64,000 nucleotides of DNA from Ochromonas danica (taxonomy: Eukaryota; Sar; Chrysophyceae; Chromulinales; Chromulinaceae): contig VKHL01000011.1 of the NCBI GenBank assembly GCA_015146655.1, positions 191,819 to 255,818 of the forward strand, read 5' to 3'. Under the pieces are notes generated by a model. That model searched no databases. It saw only the letters and a program-made list of their open reading frames with translations, and was not told the DNA's origin. A program made the position numbers and the translations under genes. Shown piece after piece: positions 23,050 to 33,778 of the stretch; the stretch's first letter is position 1; every line of letters starts with the position of its first letter.

Positions 23050-25186
23050 CTAGTCGGTCTTGACATTTCCATAGATATAGCTAACAAACTCAAATGAACT
23101 GTAGAAGCCAATAAAGCCGAGCATGATGAAGAAGGCATAGGATACTACGGCCATATAACCAAAATAGTAGGAGAGCTGCAAAAGACCATACATGTTCGAT
23201 CTGTGAGTGTAGTAGTAGAAGGAATAGCCATAGACAAACAAGCCTGTGGCACCCCCATTGTACAATGCATTCCACCACCACCTGTGATCCTCACGAGCTA
23301 ATTGGAAATATAGCAAGGCAATGGTTATGAAGGATGTCACAATTGTCAACATGACAAACGCCAAGAAGAGAATGCCGAAGAGAGAATAGATCTTGTGTCC
23401 CCATATCGAAGCAAAGATATAATGCAGTTCAATATAAATGGCAGAGAAAGGGAGAAATCCTGCAATGAAGAGTTGAGCGGCAGGATGCTTATACCAGCTA
23501 TTCAAGACAGGCACTTCTCGAGGCACTTTATTCGTGCGGCAAGGGGGTCTAAACTCATCAGTAATGTTTCTGCCCAAGACAGCTCCTACAACTGTAAGAG
23601 GCAAATGAACAAAAAGCAGAATCGCGAGAATAAGCTAATGAACAACACAAGAGAGAGTAAAGTGATCAGAAAGGAAAGGTTAGATAAAGAGAAGTAGTGA
23701 CAGAGCTTACCAATATAGTAGTGATAGGTAATGCTGCAGTGGAGTTATTATTCCAAGCAATGGTATTTACAACCAAGAAGACCACTGCTAAAGGCACAGG
23801 GAAAACACTGGCCGTAAGTACGGTATTCCAAGCCCAGTGTTGGCCCTTCAGTTGCTTGAATAACCTCCCGCCAACAAGACCTCCAAATAGACCACAAATA
23901 GCATAAATCATAATTCCAGCGGTGAGTAATGCACCTCTTCGAGTGGCTTTAAATGAACCCAGAATAACTGCTACGAGCAAGAAAAAGACGGTGAAGAAGA
24001 GCTGCGCACCAGCACCCACCACAGCCGAGAAGAGACTTGGATTGGGAGGGCTGCGGAAAACATCGCCGTGAATCATTTTCCATCCTGTCTCTTCTTCAGC
24101 AAGCTCTTCCTCATCAATTTCCATATACTTTGAGAAATCATTCTTCAATATTCGCATGAGAATGATAGCCAAAAACGCTGTGAGGAGGAGGACAAGCACG
24201 AAAGAATTAATGATTGACAGCCAGTGGATTTCGAACGTAGAAGGCAGAAAAGTTGAATCTGCATAACGCTTCATACGATCTCCGTATTTGATATGCGGTG
24301 TATGCACCCATTCAACTGAATAAGAGAAGATAATCTAAAAAAACAAGAAGCAGAAAATGATGGATGAGTTATGTCACATCTACATTGTCAGAGCAAGGGA
24401 TGAGATCATCTTACTTCTTGGCCAACAGTTGTATCAGTAATATCTACTTTTCTTTGAGGATCGACTGTGACATTGGCAGACACTATTTGATCATTATTGT
24501 AGCCAACACTGAAATGCAAATGTGGGTACAAAAATACATGAGCACCCTGGATCGTTTTGCCCAAGAGAAACTCTTCGTGGACAACCTAACAATGAATGAT
24601 TCATATAAAATAGACAACATAATAGCCAAATTAGGTCAGTTGTTACCTCTCCTAGGTATCCCCACATTGGCAGATCATCGATCAAGAACTCAAAGAAGTA
24701 ATCCGCCTCAATTGCATCCTTGAACGCTTTCAACTGAACACATTGTCATCAAGCAATAAGTGGTCATTCGAACTATATATGAGCTTTACCAATACTTACA
24801 TCCAAAGGTTCCACATAGTCTTGACAAAGAGAGCGCCAGGGCACAGGATCCAAGAAAGTCAATTCATACGGAGTGGCAACTTTTCGTGATCCAGATAACG
24901 TTTCGCCTAAGTCTTGCTTATGAGTACGTTGTTTACCAGTGCCAGAGCAAAATGGTAATGAGTAATACTAAACACAAAAACATGAGGTTAGCAGAGAGAA
25001 AATGGTGGCAGGAGGGAAAAGGAATCTCACAGGATAAGTCTCCGTGGGATTGTTAAAAGGTCCTACAGTGTTGGCAACAATTCCAACACGATCATGAGCT
25101 TCAAAATGCTTCTTTGCTTGAACAAGTTGCAAAGCAATCCCTACAATATAGAAGAGACTCCATAATACTTTCAAAGATGACGGCAT
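23050..25186 (-). CDS. TM9SF1: TM9SF1-type nonaspanin (EMP70 family)
   Basis: Six exons (25031-25186, 24800-24967, 24647-24733, 24415-24585, 23711-24334, 23050-23634) join in frame to 596 aa, the family's length. A signal peptide (LWSLFYIVGIALQLVQA) leads into the luminal domain with VNxVGPFxNPxETYxYY pattern, LGETLSGSRKV and DLPMWGYLGE. The nine-helix part begins at FEIHWLSIINSFVLVLLL. The sequence then matches TM9SF1 rather than TM9SF2/4 (GWKMIHGDVFRSPP, CRTNKVPREVP). The C-terminus GNVKTD contains the family KxD COPI/Golgi retention signal. The role is in Golgi/endosomal membrane protein sorting and is inferred from the family. Confidence 0.93.
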
Positions 25187-25592
25187 CTTAACACAACAAG
25201 CCAGAACAAAAATAAAATAGAAATTTTCCTCTTTTGAAAAAATATATATAGTTTTCTTTCTCTCTTTTTAATTTCGAGACAATATCAGATTAAGACAAGT
25301 AATCCAAGAAAGAAATCCTTTCTTTTATTCTGTCAAGATAATCAAAATATTTGATTCTTATTGATTGCTTGTTGTTTGTTTTGTCTGTCTGTTGTCTCTC
25401 TGAGAAGGAGACTTTGGCACACAGAGTGTAAAAGGAGACTTTTAAGTCCACTTTTGTCAGGTTTCTGTCTACCCGTGTGGACCGCAAATGTCCACTGCAC
25501 GCCTCTGCAGCACAGCAGCAACAAGGTTGACTCATCTTACTCAGACCAATTGATTAACTCTTCTTCCTCTGGAAGTAATTATTGATTGGGAA
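25187..25592. other. Divergent promoter region TM9SF1 / mS23-like gene
   Basis: About 400 bp between two divergent starts, with T-rich runs near 25250-25400. An 81-codon minus frame with a real ATG at 25535 and a Cys-rich start lies inside it; it resembles nothing known and is not called. Confidence 0.5.
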
Positions 25593-27439
25593 ATGTCTAA
25601 ATCAGGTTTTCATATGTTACGCAACATTGGCTTGCAGCTGAAGACAGGGTTTCTGAAATCAGAACCTCCTGGATATGATATTTTGAAACGTTTCCCACCT
25701 ATCATGAAGCCTTCCCATGACCTTCACAGAACTAAAAAAGTGAATGTTCCTTACGCTCAACTTTATGATAGGGCCGTGCAGCGAAACCCATCTTATCTGA
25801 GTGATAGAGTGTATGGAGCCTATAGTCATCAAGAGCCTCATGCTCTTATTTTAGCCAAGAGACAATACAAGTACATGCAGGAAGGTCTGGATGAGGAAGC
25901 TGCTTATAAGAAGGCCTTAAAGTATTTGAGTGAGTTAGAAAACGAAGCTTATGTCTCTCTGAAGAAGGCTATTGATACCGTGAAGAAGGAAGGCGCGACT
26001 GCTCCTTTCGTGTCTGACCCCACCGTTGCTGAGACTATTGCTCATTGGCAGGAAAAACTTAAACAAATTCCTTATGAAAACCTTGGCCTTGCAGAGCAAG
26101 GCGAATTAGATTTCTTCTTGCAAACGAAGGTATTGAGGTGGAATGAGATGGAGCGATTACAACGCATGAAGGATCCTCTTTTCAATGTTAAATTCTACGA
26201 GCTTCTTCGCTCTCTATTCCCTGTTGATCCTGCAAAAAGAACTCAAAAACGAGATATTTTCCGCAGCAAGTTTAGAGAGTTATATCTTTCGCGTCATGGG
26301 CATAATGTCCAGCACATGATCACAGCCAAACCCTTCTATGTTGAGGATTACATCCATTACTTCAATAAAGCACGAGCTTTGCCCGATCTTCGACGATGGA
26401 ACGCTAAAGATAGAGAAGACTTTTCTCGTTGGATTGTGGATACGCTTGCCTATGGCTCTGCTTTGATTGATAAGACCCCTGCGGAAATGCAACAGTATTT
26501 GGATGCTGTTCGTGAGCGCTTTTTTCCAATGGTGCGCGTTCCATCCTTAGCGGCAAATATTCCTGCTCCTTCTGTTGATGCTGTAAAAGCTGCTCTTTAT
26601 CAAAATCAAATTGGTTATAAGGCTGAAGGTGGAAAGGTTTATGTGAAGCGCTTCTATCGCATTCCTGCTCTTCTCTTCCCTGAACAGCTTTGTGTTGTTG
26701 AGATTGCTTCGAATAGAGACGTTCTCGAGTAAGTTTTTTATTGGTCTTATTCTTTGTGACCTTCTGCTCATTATCTCTGATTGCTGTTGTTTCTAGGATT
26801 GTTCTTGAGGATGAGGCCGAGCTTCATAAGAAGTTGGCACATTTCGAGGTGCCTGTTAGTCATGCATCTCAGATTCAGAAAATTCTAACTCAATACAAAG
26901 AGTATGCAGCAACCTTGCCTGTTGAGGAGTCTGTTGAAGTTGTTGAAAAGCCTGTGGAGTTGTCTGTCTTAGACGAGATTTTGGGAAGTGTGAAAACTGA
27001 GGCTCCTGTTGAAAAGAAGGCCGCTGAGGTTCGATCTGTAGGAAAGAGAGAACCAGAGAATATCGTCGAATATGGTACTCCAGAGTGGCAAGCCATGGTT
27101 GAGAAGTATGTTGACCTTCCTAAGAACGATTATGAGAAAGATATGTTTGAATTATATGGTGGTGTGGAGTTGAATGGTCTTCAAGATATTCGCTGTGAAG
27201 AGGATGCGATGGATTTCCGTGATCGCAGGTCAGTTTTGCGGAACACTGTTGTCTTTTATTACACGTTTTATTGAGTCTTCTGTTTGTGATTTCGTAGATT
27301 TCAGGCTGAGGTCCTTGCTAAGGCCAAATTGGAGAAGAAGTACGAGCAGAAAGAGTGTGCTCGTAGAAAGAAGGATTGGAAGGAAAGAGGAGTGTGGACC
27401 AAACAAATTCCAAGGCCTGTTTCTCCGCTTATCGGCTAA
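25593..27439 (+). CDS. MRPS23: Enlarged mS23-like mitochondrial ribosomal protein
   Basis: Three exons (25593-26728, 26797-27228, 27298-27439) join in frame to 569 aa. Residues about 8-130 read like the small-subunit protein mS23: LRNIGLQLKTGFLKSEPPGYDILKRFPP corresponds to the family's V-R-x-L-x-x-G-x-L-K-x-x-P-x-W/Y-D-V-x-x-x-F-P-P start, followed by Y-D-R-A..YG.Y. Metazoan mS23 is under 200 residues, so the remaining 430 residues are lineage-specific: a helical middle, an Ala/Val/Glu-rich linker (about 430-470) and a basic C-terminus (KKYEQKECARRKKDWKERG). Codons are relatively rich in C/G at third positions, as expected for a well-expressed gene. Assignment rests on the N-terminus only. 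Confidence 0.65.
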
Positions 27440-27844
27440 ATCGTGAGTAGTGTGCCTCCGCTGTTAAAAGCGCTTAGCTTAGTAAAGGTGCTGCAGCTGT
27501 AAAAAAAGAAAAAAGAAGAAGGATCTCATTGATTCGAATATGAAGAATTATTCAAATCAACTCGTGCGATAAAGTATGTGTTTCATGGTACTCTAGGTTG
27601 TAACATGGTATATCATGTAAATTCACTTGACAGACAAGCGTAACGCGATCTTTCGTTGTTGTGCGCGTTGTGTTGCACTTGACAGCAGTTTCCCTTTAAC
27701 TCCATCCCGTGCCTACTAAAACCCTCCTTTAATGAGATTTTAGTCATCTTTGCCGTTCAGCGCGGTCATCGCCAACAAAGTCTTGACGGTCACTCTGTTC
27801 TTCATTCATCTTGTAGTTCTAATTTGAAATTAAGAAAAAATAGA
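27440..27844. other. Intergenic spacer, no gene seen
   Basis: About 400 bp between the mS23-like gene and the secreted Cys-repeat gene, both on the plus strand. It should hold a 3' UTR and a promoter. No coding frame or RNA gene was recognised. Confidence 0.5.
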
Positions 27845-28693
27845 ATGTTGTGTCTTTCTTCTTCGGCTATCTTTGTCATCTTATCCCTCCTTTTATTTTG
27901 TGTTCTCACCATGAGTCAGACACGACTTGCTGGAGAATGTGCGGCTATTTGTAATGATCTTCGAACTGAAGTACTCACTCTGGAAATGTGCAGGTAAACT
28001 AACATAATTATACAAGTTGTATAAATGAACTCTGTGAGAGTTTCATGTGATAATTTATTTAACTTTAACTTTTTAAATATATAATCATTCATGTTTAGAG
28101 ATGCCAAGAAGACCCTTCCCCGCCCTAAAGTTGGAGAGTTCTGTTCAAATGCGATGGAGCAAGGCTTTTCGGATGCTTGTGTGGCACTCTGCATGGAGCA
28201 ACAACCCATCCCTCGTGTTGCCCAAACATGCCGAGCTGCTGCTATTGAAATGCCACGACCCACTGTGCGTAGATGGTGTGAGCACGGTTACAATGTAGCT
28301 TTCAAAAAGACTGTCTCAGATTTAGCGACCTATTTCCGCGGCTCTACCTCTACTTCTGCTGATGGAACTAGCGAAGAAGAAAGAGTAGAAGAGTCTGCCT
28401 CTCAGTCCTCTTCTTCCTTGCAGGATGATCGTACTGACGTTTATAGAAACACCGCGGATGATCGTGCCATCTTGGTAACTATTCCAGTGACTTTGAATGA
28501 CTCCTTGACGAAAGATTTAGTTATACACGAAGGAGAGAATGCGGAAGAAGCTGTTGTATCCTTTTGCCGCAACAATGTGGAAGCTGAAGAAGTTTCTTCT
28601 TGTATCCGTCAACTTCTTTCTGTGGCCTTGGATCGACTGGCTGATGTTGGGTCTTCATCTTCTAGAGCTTCTGACTCTGCCTCAAATCTTTAA
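27845..28693 (+). CDS. Secreted protein with duplicated Cys/PRP motif
   Basis: Two exons (27845-27993, 28099-28693) give 247 aa. The N-terminus is a clear signal peptide (SSAIFVILSLLLFCVLTMSQT). The next 110 residues hold evenly spaced cysteines and an internal repeat: C-R-D-A-K-K-T-L-P-R-P-K-V-G-E-F-C is echoed by C-R-A-A-A-I-E-M-P-R-P-T-V-R-R-W-C, joined by GFSDACVALCMEQQPIP. The C-terminal half is Ser/Asp/Glu-rich with one more Cys pair. Disulfide-linked luminal or secreted protein is a fair inference; no family was recognised. Confidence 0.7.
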
Positions 28694-29236
28694 ATGTTTT
28701 TCTTAAAAAATGTTGTTGAATGGTCATTAAAGGATGCTCGGATTGATTGGATTGGAAGGTGGTTCTGTTGTTCTGTGTCACTCCCGTGATTTATGCAAGA
28801 ATAAGCGTTGCTCAAGTGTGTGATTGCTATAATAGTGCGAAGCTAAGAAAGAAAATAGGAATATCCTTATGTCTTGCCTTTTATTCTTATTTGAACAATC
28901 GTGATAATGCTCCAGTCCAGGCTGGTGGAAGAAAAGACACATTTACACTGTACATCTCTGACACATCACATATCTCACAGGCGGATAGTCTCCATTTAAG
29001 CACCTAGTAAATTCTCAGGTATAAATCAAATCACATAACATACCGAGGTCAGCAAAGTTGCGGACAAGGCGGCGCTTCTCTTCCAGAGTCATTCCATGGA
29101 ATCCCATGGAATCCAAAAGAGAAAATGTGCCGTTTCCCGATTGTTTCCACGTTCAAATCAAATCTGTTCATCACACTACTGAACGATAACAATAGTCTGT
29201 CTCTATTGATATTAAAGTCAAATTCTTTTCTATGAA
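28694..29236. other. Spacer upstream of IFT54, with possible small minus-strand exon
   Basis: 540 bp between a plus-strand 3' end and the IFT54 start. Most looks non-coding. The segment 29043-29105 on the minus strand has coding character and is listed separately. Confidence 0.5.
29043..29105 (-). CDS. Candidate first exon of a very small unrecognised gene
   Basis: On the minus strand an ATG at 29105 opens MGFHGMTLEEKRRLVRNFAD and continues L, then a donor-like GTATGT follows. Codons are strongly C/G-ending (CGC CGC CTT GTC CGC AAC) unlike the surrounding non-coding DNA. A pyrimidine-rich acceptor (ttcttccaccag, about 28922-28933 on the plus coordinates) would add AWTGALSRLFK and a stop, making about 32 residues; other acceptors are possible. 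No homology is recognised, the repeated GGATTCCATG around the start is unusual, and the call is speculative. Confidence 0.25.
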
Positions 29237-31797
29237 ATGGGAGATTTAGATTCCTTAGTTGCTGAATCTAAGACTAAAATTAGTGCTTTGATTTCAAAGC
29301 CTAAGATGGCTGAGAAACTTTTAAGCAAACCACCTTTTCGATTTCTTCATGATCTAATTTCTGCTATCACAACAACCACTGGATTTGCGGAAGGACTTTA
29401 TACTCCTGAAGAATTAGATTCTGGTACTATTGGTGAAAAAAATGCTAAAATGGCTTATCTGGATAAGATTTTCCGTTTAGTTGGAATCTGTCAGGTAACA
29501 ACAACTAACTAGCTTGACCTGATAGTAGACTATATATACATAATGTTGCTATTGTTGTCTATAGGGTGCTCCATTAGAAGTGAAGTCATTAAAAGTTGTA
29601 CAAGGTTTGGAAGCAGAGTTAACCAATATCTTCCTGATCGCCTTAGCTGATTGTGCTGGTAATCCAATATTTGATAATGAAGAAGCAGTTCGAAGATGTC
29701 TAGCTGGTGAAGAACCAGGTCAAAGACCACCACCACTGAAGCAGAAGGGAGGTGGACCACCTCCTGTAGTTGCTCCAGCTGAATCCAAGTCATCTTCTGA
29801 TCTGCCTGTTGCTACAAGTGGAGCGAAATCATCCTTCCCTGATGATCGCAAACCACTTGCTTCTGATAGCAAGGATATGGATGAGAAAATTAATATAGAC
29901 ACGATTGCACCTGAACGAGGGAAGAGTCGCGGAGGCACGAGAGGTGGCAAACCCAATCAAGCCACTGGGGATGTTGGATTAGGAGGATTTACAAGTGCAA
30001 ATATTCCAAATCTTGATGGTGAAATCATGAAATGTGATGGAACAGAAGCTATGACACATCAACTTCTCGGAACATTAATCAGTCGACCTAAATTGACTGA
30101 TAAATTATTAGGAAAGCCACCATTTCGCTTTCTATTTGATATTGTGATGGAAGTTATTCGTGCGACTGGTTTTGGTGCTGGCTTGTATAGTGACTTTGAG
30201 TCTGATAGTGCAAATGTTAGCGATAAAACTCAGAAGATGAACTTTTTAGAGAAGATCATTCGATTGGTTGGTGTACAATTGGGGACATTGGTGGACGCTA
30301 AACCTGCTCGTATTGTTGCTGGCTTAGATCCACAACTCACCAATAACTTTCTTCAACTTCTTGCTGTAGCAGCTAGAAATATGCCTGACTCTCGTAAAGC
30401 AGTACAGACTGTATTAGACATGGGAGATAGCAATGCTGAGATGAAAGGTGAGATCACTCCACCTGCTGAAACATCGCGACAACAACCAATACAACCAGCA
30501 CAAGTACAACAACCTGTTGTTGCAGATTCTCGTCAGACTAACAATGTCATGATGGCACCTGCAGAACAAAAGGATAATAGTAATATGGGTAGTCGTCTAG
30601 ATGATAGACGAGAGGTATATCCTGTCGCTGATGATAAAACGAGTGAAGCAATGGGTGGGGTTGGAGAAGGTGAGGGAGGATCAGATGCAAAGCGTTCTGC
30701 TCGACCCTCCACTGCTCGTAGAAGGCCTCCCAAAGTTAAGGATGCTGCTAATGAGTTACAAAGTAAAGATGTAGCACCTGTTGGAAAGAAGGCTGAAGGG
30801 ATCATTATCGATGGTGCTGAAGTTGATGTAAGCTTTTGTCTCTCTCCATTTAACTCTACCAAGTCATCCTGATTTACACTTATTTAACCTTTCTTCTAAT
30901 TGTTGTTGTTGTTAAAGGAGGATATGGATGGTGTTCCTGATGAAACTAATACTCGTTTGGCCGATGATTTACGATCTGACGGGAAAAGTGATCGATCAGC
31001 TCCTGCACAAAGTAAACTTGTACAAGACATTATGAGTCGTCAAGCTGAACAAGAAGCAGCTACACGTAATCGTGTTGAGGTATATTATACTGTTAAGCAT
31101 TTTATATTTCAACTTATCTGATCTTGTCTCATTCTTCTTCTTCTTCTTGTTTTCTCTCTTTCAGATCACTGAAGAAACAAAAGGTAATGAAGGGAATGCT
31201 CAAGGAGGAAGTGGTATTCGTCTAACAAGAATGAAGAAAAGTGGTAGTGAAAAGAAGACTACCTCAGGTGTTGCAGGTTCTCTCACTCCTTCTTTTGGTG
31301 AGACTGACTTGGAGAAGATGCGTTCTTCTATTCAAGCTTTAGTGCAGCAAACAGGTCCTATGGGTGTTTGCATGGATTTCATTCAAGAAGACATTAGTCT
31401 TATGACTGCTGAGTTACATAAATGGGAAGAAGATTGCAATCGGTAGGTAGAATGAAAACCTCCTTCTGAATGTTGTTATTATCTTACATATGGATTTGTT
31501 CTAATATGCTCTAATATGTTCTGTTCCAGATATGAGAACTTGTATGAAGATGCCAAACGCAAAACAAAGGAATCCTTACATCCTTTAAAGCTCGAATTAA
31601 CAGATCTAGAAGATCAGGTAAATGCTTGTCTATTGATTGATCATCAACTACTTTACATGTAATGATGATATTGACAATGGTGACGATGATGATTCTAGAT
31701 TGCAGAATGTATTTCCAAGATCTCTCAAGCTAAAGCATCAAATGCCAAGAATGATGAAAAGATTCAACAAATGCTCAAACTAATAGCAACAGCTTAA
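29237..31797 (+). CDS. IFT54: IFT54 (TRAF3IP1/MIP-T3) with two N-terminal CH-like domains
   Basis: Six exons (29237-29494, 29565-30827, 30918-31079, 31165-31442, 31530-31617, 31699-31797) join in frame to 715 aa. This is an IFT-B subunit that binds tubulin and the IFT20 partner. The N-terminal calponin-homology-like domain (about 5-145; MAEKLLSKPPFRFLHDLI, GLYTPEEL, later VVQGLEAELTNIFL) is followed by a Pro/Ser linker and then a second full copy (about 244-380; LTDKLLGKPPFRFLFDIV, GLYSDFES, KPARIVAGLDPQLTNNFLQLL). The second copy is the more canonical one. The C-terminal coiled coil matches the family (MDFIQEDISLMTAELHKWEED, PLKLELTDLEDQ, KNDEKIQQMLKLI). Known family members have one copy; the duplication is discussed in the findings. 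Confidence 0.93.
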
Positions 31798-32006
31798 ATT
31801 TAGTTAGAAGTATATTACATTTACTTAAGGATTTGAAGTGTTTTTGTTCTTCTGCAAACGTAACAACAACATGCAGTATAAGGAGCAACTAATATCTACG
31901 AGAAAGAGACAATGAACTTAGAAAAGAGGAAAGAGAGAATGAAACTTTCGTTCCTCTTAGCTGACCTGCTTCAGCTGTCTAAAGCAAATAACCTAAACAT
32001 TCTTCT

Positions 32007-33041
32007 TCATTTACTTGATGCATTCGCCTTCCATGAGCTCAATGAAGAGCTATTAGGAGAAAGAGGAGAAGCAAATCTGTTGGATGTATCAATCACTACA
32101 CCTGTGATAGATGTAGGAGTAATTTGTCTAGCATATGCTGTAGGAGAGCGAAAACGTTGTGTCCACATCTCCAAATATCGTCGATCTTCATGCAATCGAT
32201 CAATTAAATGTCTAAATCCACGAATTAAATTCTTTGTTTCAAATTTTGATGTTCCAGCAAGTTGAAGTGTCTTTTGTTTGAATTCCAAGATAAAAGAATA
32301 TTCTGCATCTTTCCTTGTTTCTTCACATTCAAAACAATCTAACAAATCAACTAATGGAAGTTTAACATAAGGTGGACCTCTAGGATTTATCTCATTATTC
32401 ATATCAATACGATAAATCTTATATAACTTTAATTCACATAGTGCACTAATTCGTAAACAACGTGATTTAACTTTTTTCTCTTTTATCTTATGAACAACTA
32501 ATCCACCAAAATGTAAACGAATCATAAATTGATCAAAATCAAATATTGATTTTCTATTTTCTTGCATCGCTCCTACAGTACTAGAAATTGTTGAAATGGT
32601 ACGTTCTTTCAGATCAACTTTGTCAGGTGAAGAAGGAGAATTGATAGTAGCAGTGTTATTAGGATCATCATTACCAGTTGATGGCATATCCTCCATGGCA
32701 GAGTCATCATTCATGCTGGGTCCTATAATAAGACTATTCAATAATAGAATAACTCCCAACCATGCTGTGACAACACTGACTTGTATAATCTTGATCATCC
32801 AAGGATCAGTAACACCAAGATATTGTTCAATCATTTGATATACTATGATAACTATCGAATTAAAATAAGAATGTAGTATTTCTTCATAAGAATGGAGATG
32901 ATTGATTATATTATGCTGTAGTTCTTCCATCATCCTGTAGTTGTTGAGGTTAGTAGTGGTCAACACAGTTTCCCAGCAGTCAACTAGAAGTTCCTTCACC
33001 TCGGACATCCACATCGGGCTTGGCATGGCTTGGCATGGCAT
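32007..33041 (-). CDS. Membrane protein with PH-like domain, function unknown
   Basis: A single exon of about 345 aa. Residues about 65-105 form one or two hydrophobic segments (SIVIIVYQMIEQYLGV and IIQVSVVTAWLGVILLLNSLIIG). After an Asp/Asn/Ser-rich linker comes a PH-like fold of about 130 residues (FMIRLHFGGLVVHKIKEKKVKSRCLRIS ... PYVKLPLVDLLDCFE ... YSFILEFKQKTLQLAGTSKFETKNLIRGFRHLIDRL) ending in the amphipathic helix typical of PH domains. This suggests a tail- or loop-anchored lipid or protein binder. Several ATGs lie close together; the first (33041) is used but MWMSEVKEL a few residues later is equally possible. Convergent with IFT54. Confidence 0.65.
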   Translation of the reverse strand: MPCQAMPSPMWMSEVKELLVDCWETVLTTTNLNNYRMMEELQHNIINHLHSYEEILHSYFNSIVIIVYQMIEQYLGVTDPWMIKIIQVSVVTAWLGVILLLNSLIIGPSMNDDSAMEDMPSTGNDDPNNTATINSPSSPDKVDLKERTISTISSTVGAMQENRKSIFDFDQFMIRLHFGGLVVHKIKEKKVKSRCLRISALCELKLYKIYRIDMNNEINPRGPPYVKLPLVDLLDCFECEETRKDAEYSFILEFKQKTLQLAGTSKFETKNLIRGFRHLIDRLHEDRRYLEMWTQRFRSPTAYARQITPTSITGVVIDTSNRFASPLSPNSSSLSSWKANASSK

Positions 33042-33322
33042 GACACAGGCTGTCACTGAGCAGCATCATCTCTCTGCTCCACCTGTCTGTCTCCCACGCT
33101 TTTGTTAAGTTAACAACCTCTATCTGCAGTGAAGGAAGAGAGGGAAACTCTCCCATCAGAACTGTGGCAACTGTCGAACGATGCATGACGAAAAGAGAGA
33201 CACCAAGGGAAATTGAAATCAAAATTGATTTGACATCCCAAATGAATGGTGCGATTCCAAGTGGTTGTAAAGGTCCGATTCACAAAAAAGAAAAAGGACT
33301 CACACATAAAAGACTAAAAGGA

Positions 33323-33394
33323 AGGTCCTACCGGGACTCGAACCCGGGTCGCCAGATTCAAAGTCTGGAGTGCTAACCACTACACTATAGGACC
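33323..33394 (-). tRNA. trnQ-UUG: tRNA-Gln(UUG)
   Basis: A 72-nt cloverleaf is complete on the minus strand. The acceptor stem GGTCCTA pairs with TAGGACC, the D arm contains TAGTGTAGTGG (box A), the anticodon stem CCAGA/TCTGG encloses loop CTTTGAA with anticodon TTG, and the T arm is CCGGGTTCGAGTCCCGG (box B). The discriminator is T. There is no intron. A T-run lies just downstream on the transcribed strand (from the plus-strand aaaaag), as expected for RNA polymerase III termination. Confidence 0.95.
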
Positions 33395-33778
33395 GCTATG
33401 ATTACACTTGTCACAAGGAAAATATAACCGACCATAAGAAATTTGCGCAACATTTATAACATCAAACGATGACAGAATATACTAGTATAAAGAGTGTTTG
33501 GCTGTTCCTTAGTTTATTGAACATTTTTCTCGCTCTGAATGTATGTTGTGTTAGGTAGCTCTATTTTAAATGGTGCAATGACCAGCATCCAGGTTAGTAT
33601 GGCTTTATCGCGAGTGAGAAGTGTATTGGGAAGGCTAATGTTACATGGGCATTTCTTTCTTTTCGCGGATATAGGTGGTTAGCATCAGCCCTGCCTTAAA
33701 CAGAGCTATTCAGTTCAAGATGTGGGTGTAAAGAGCATAGTTAACATTTACCAATCAATGCAGCCCTACTCACTTGAA
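33395..33778. other. Intergenic spacer between PNPase 3' end and tRNA-Gln
   Basis: 384 bp holding the upstream region of the tRNA gene and the PNPase 3' UTR. No further gene seen. Confidence 0.5.

Noticed and set aside
25290-25535. 81-codon minus frame with Cys-rich start between TM9SF1 and the mS23-like gene
   Set aside because: It lies in a divergent promoter, is low in complexity at the start and matches nothing known.
28747-29007. 86-codon plus frame after the secreted Cys-repeat gene
   Set aside because: Opens with TTG and shows no family resemblance.
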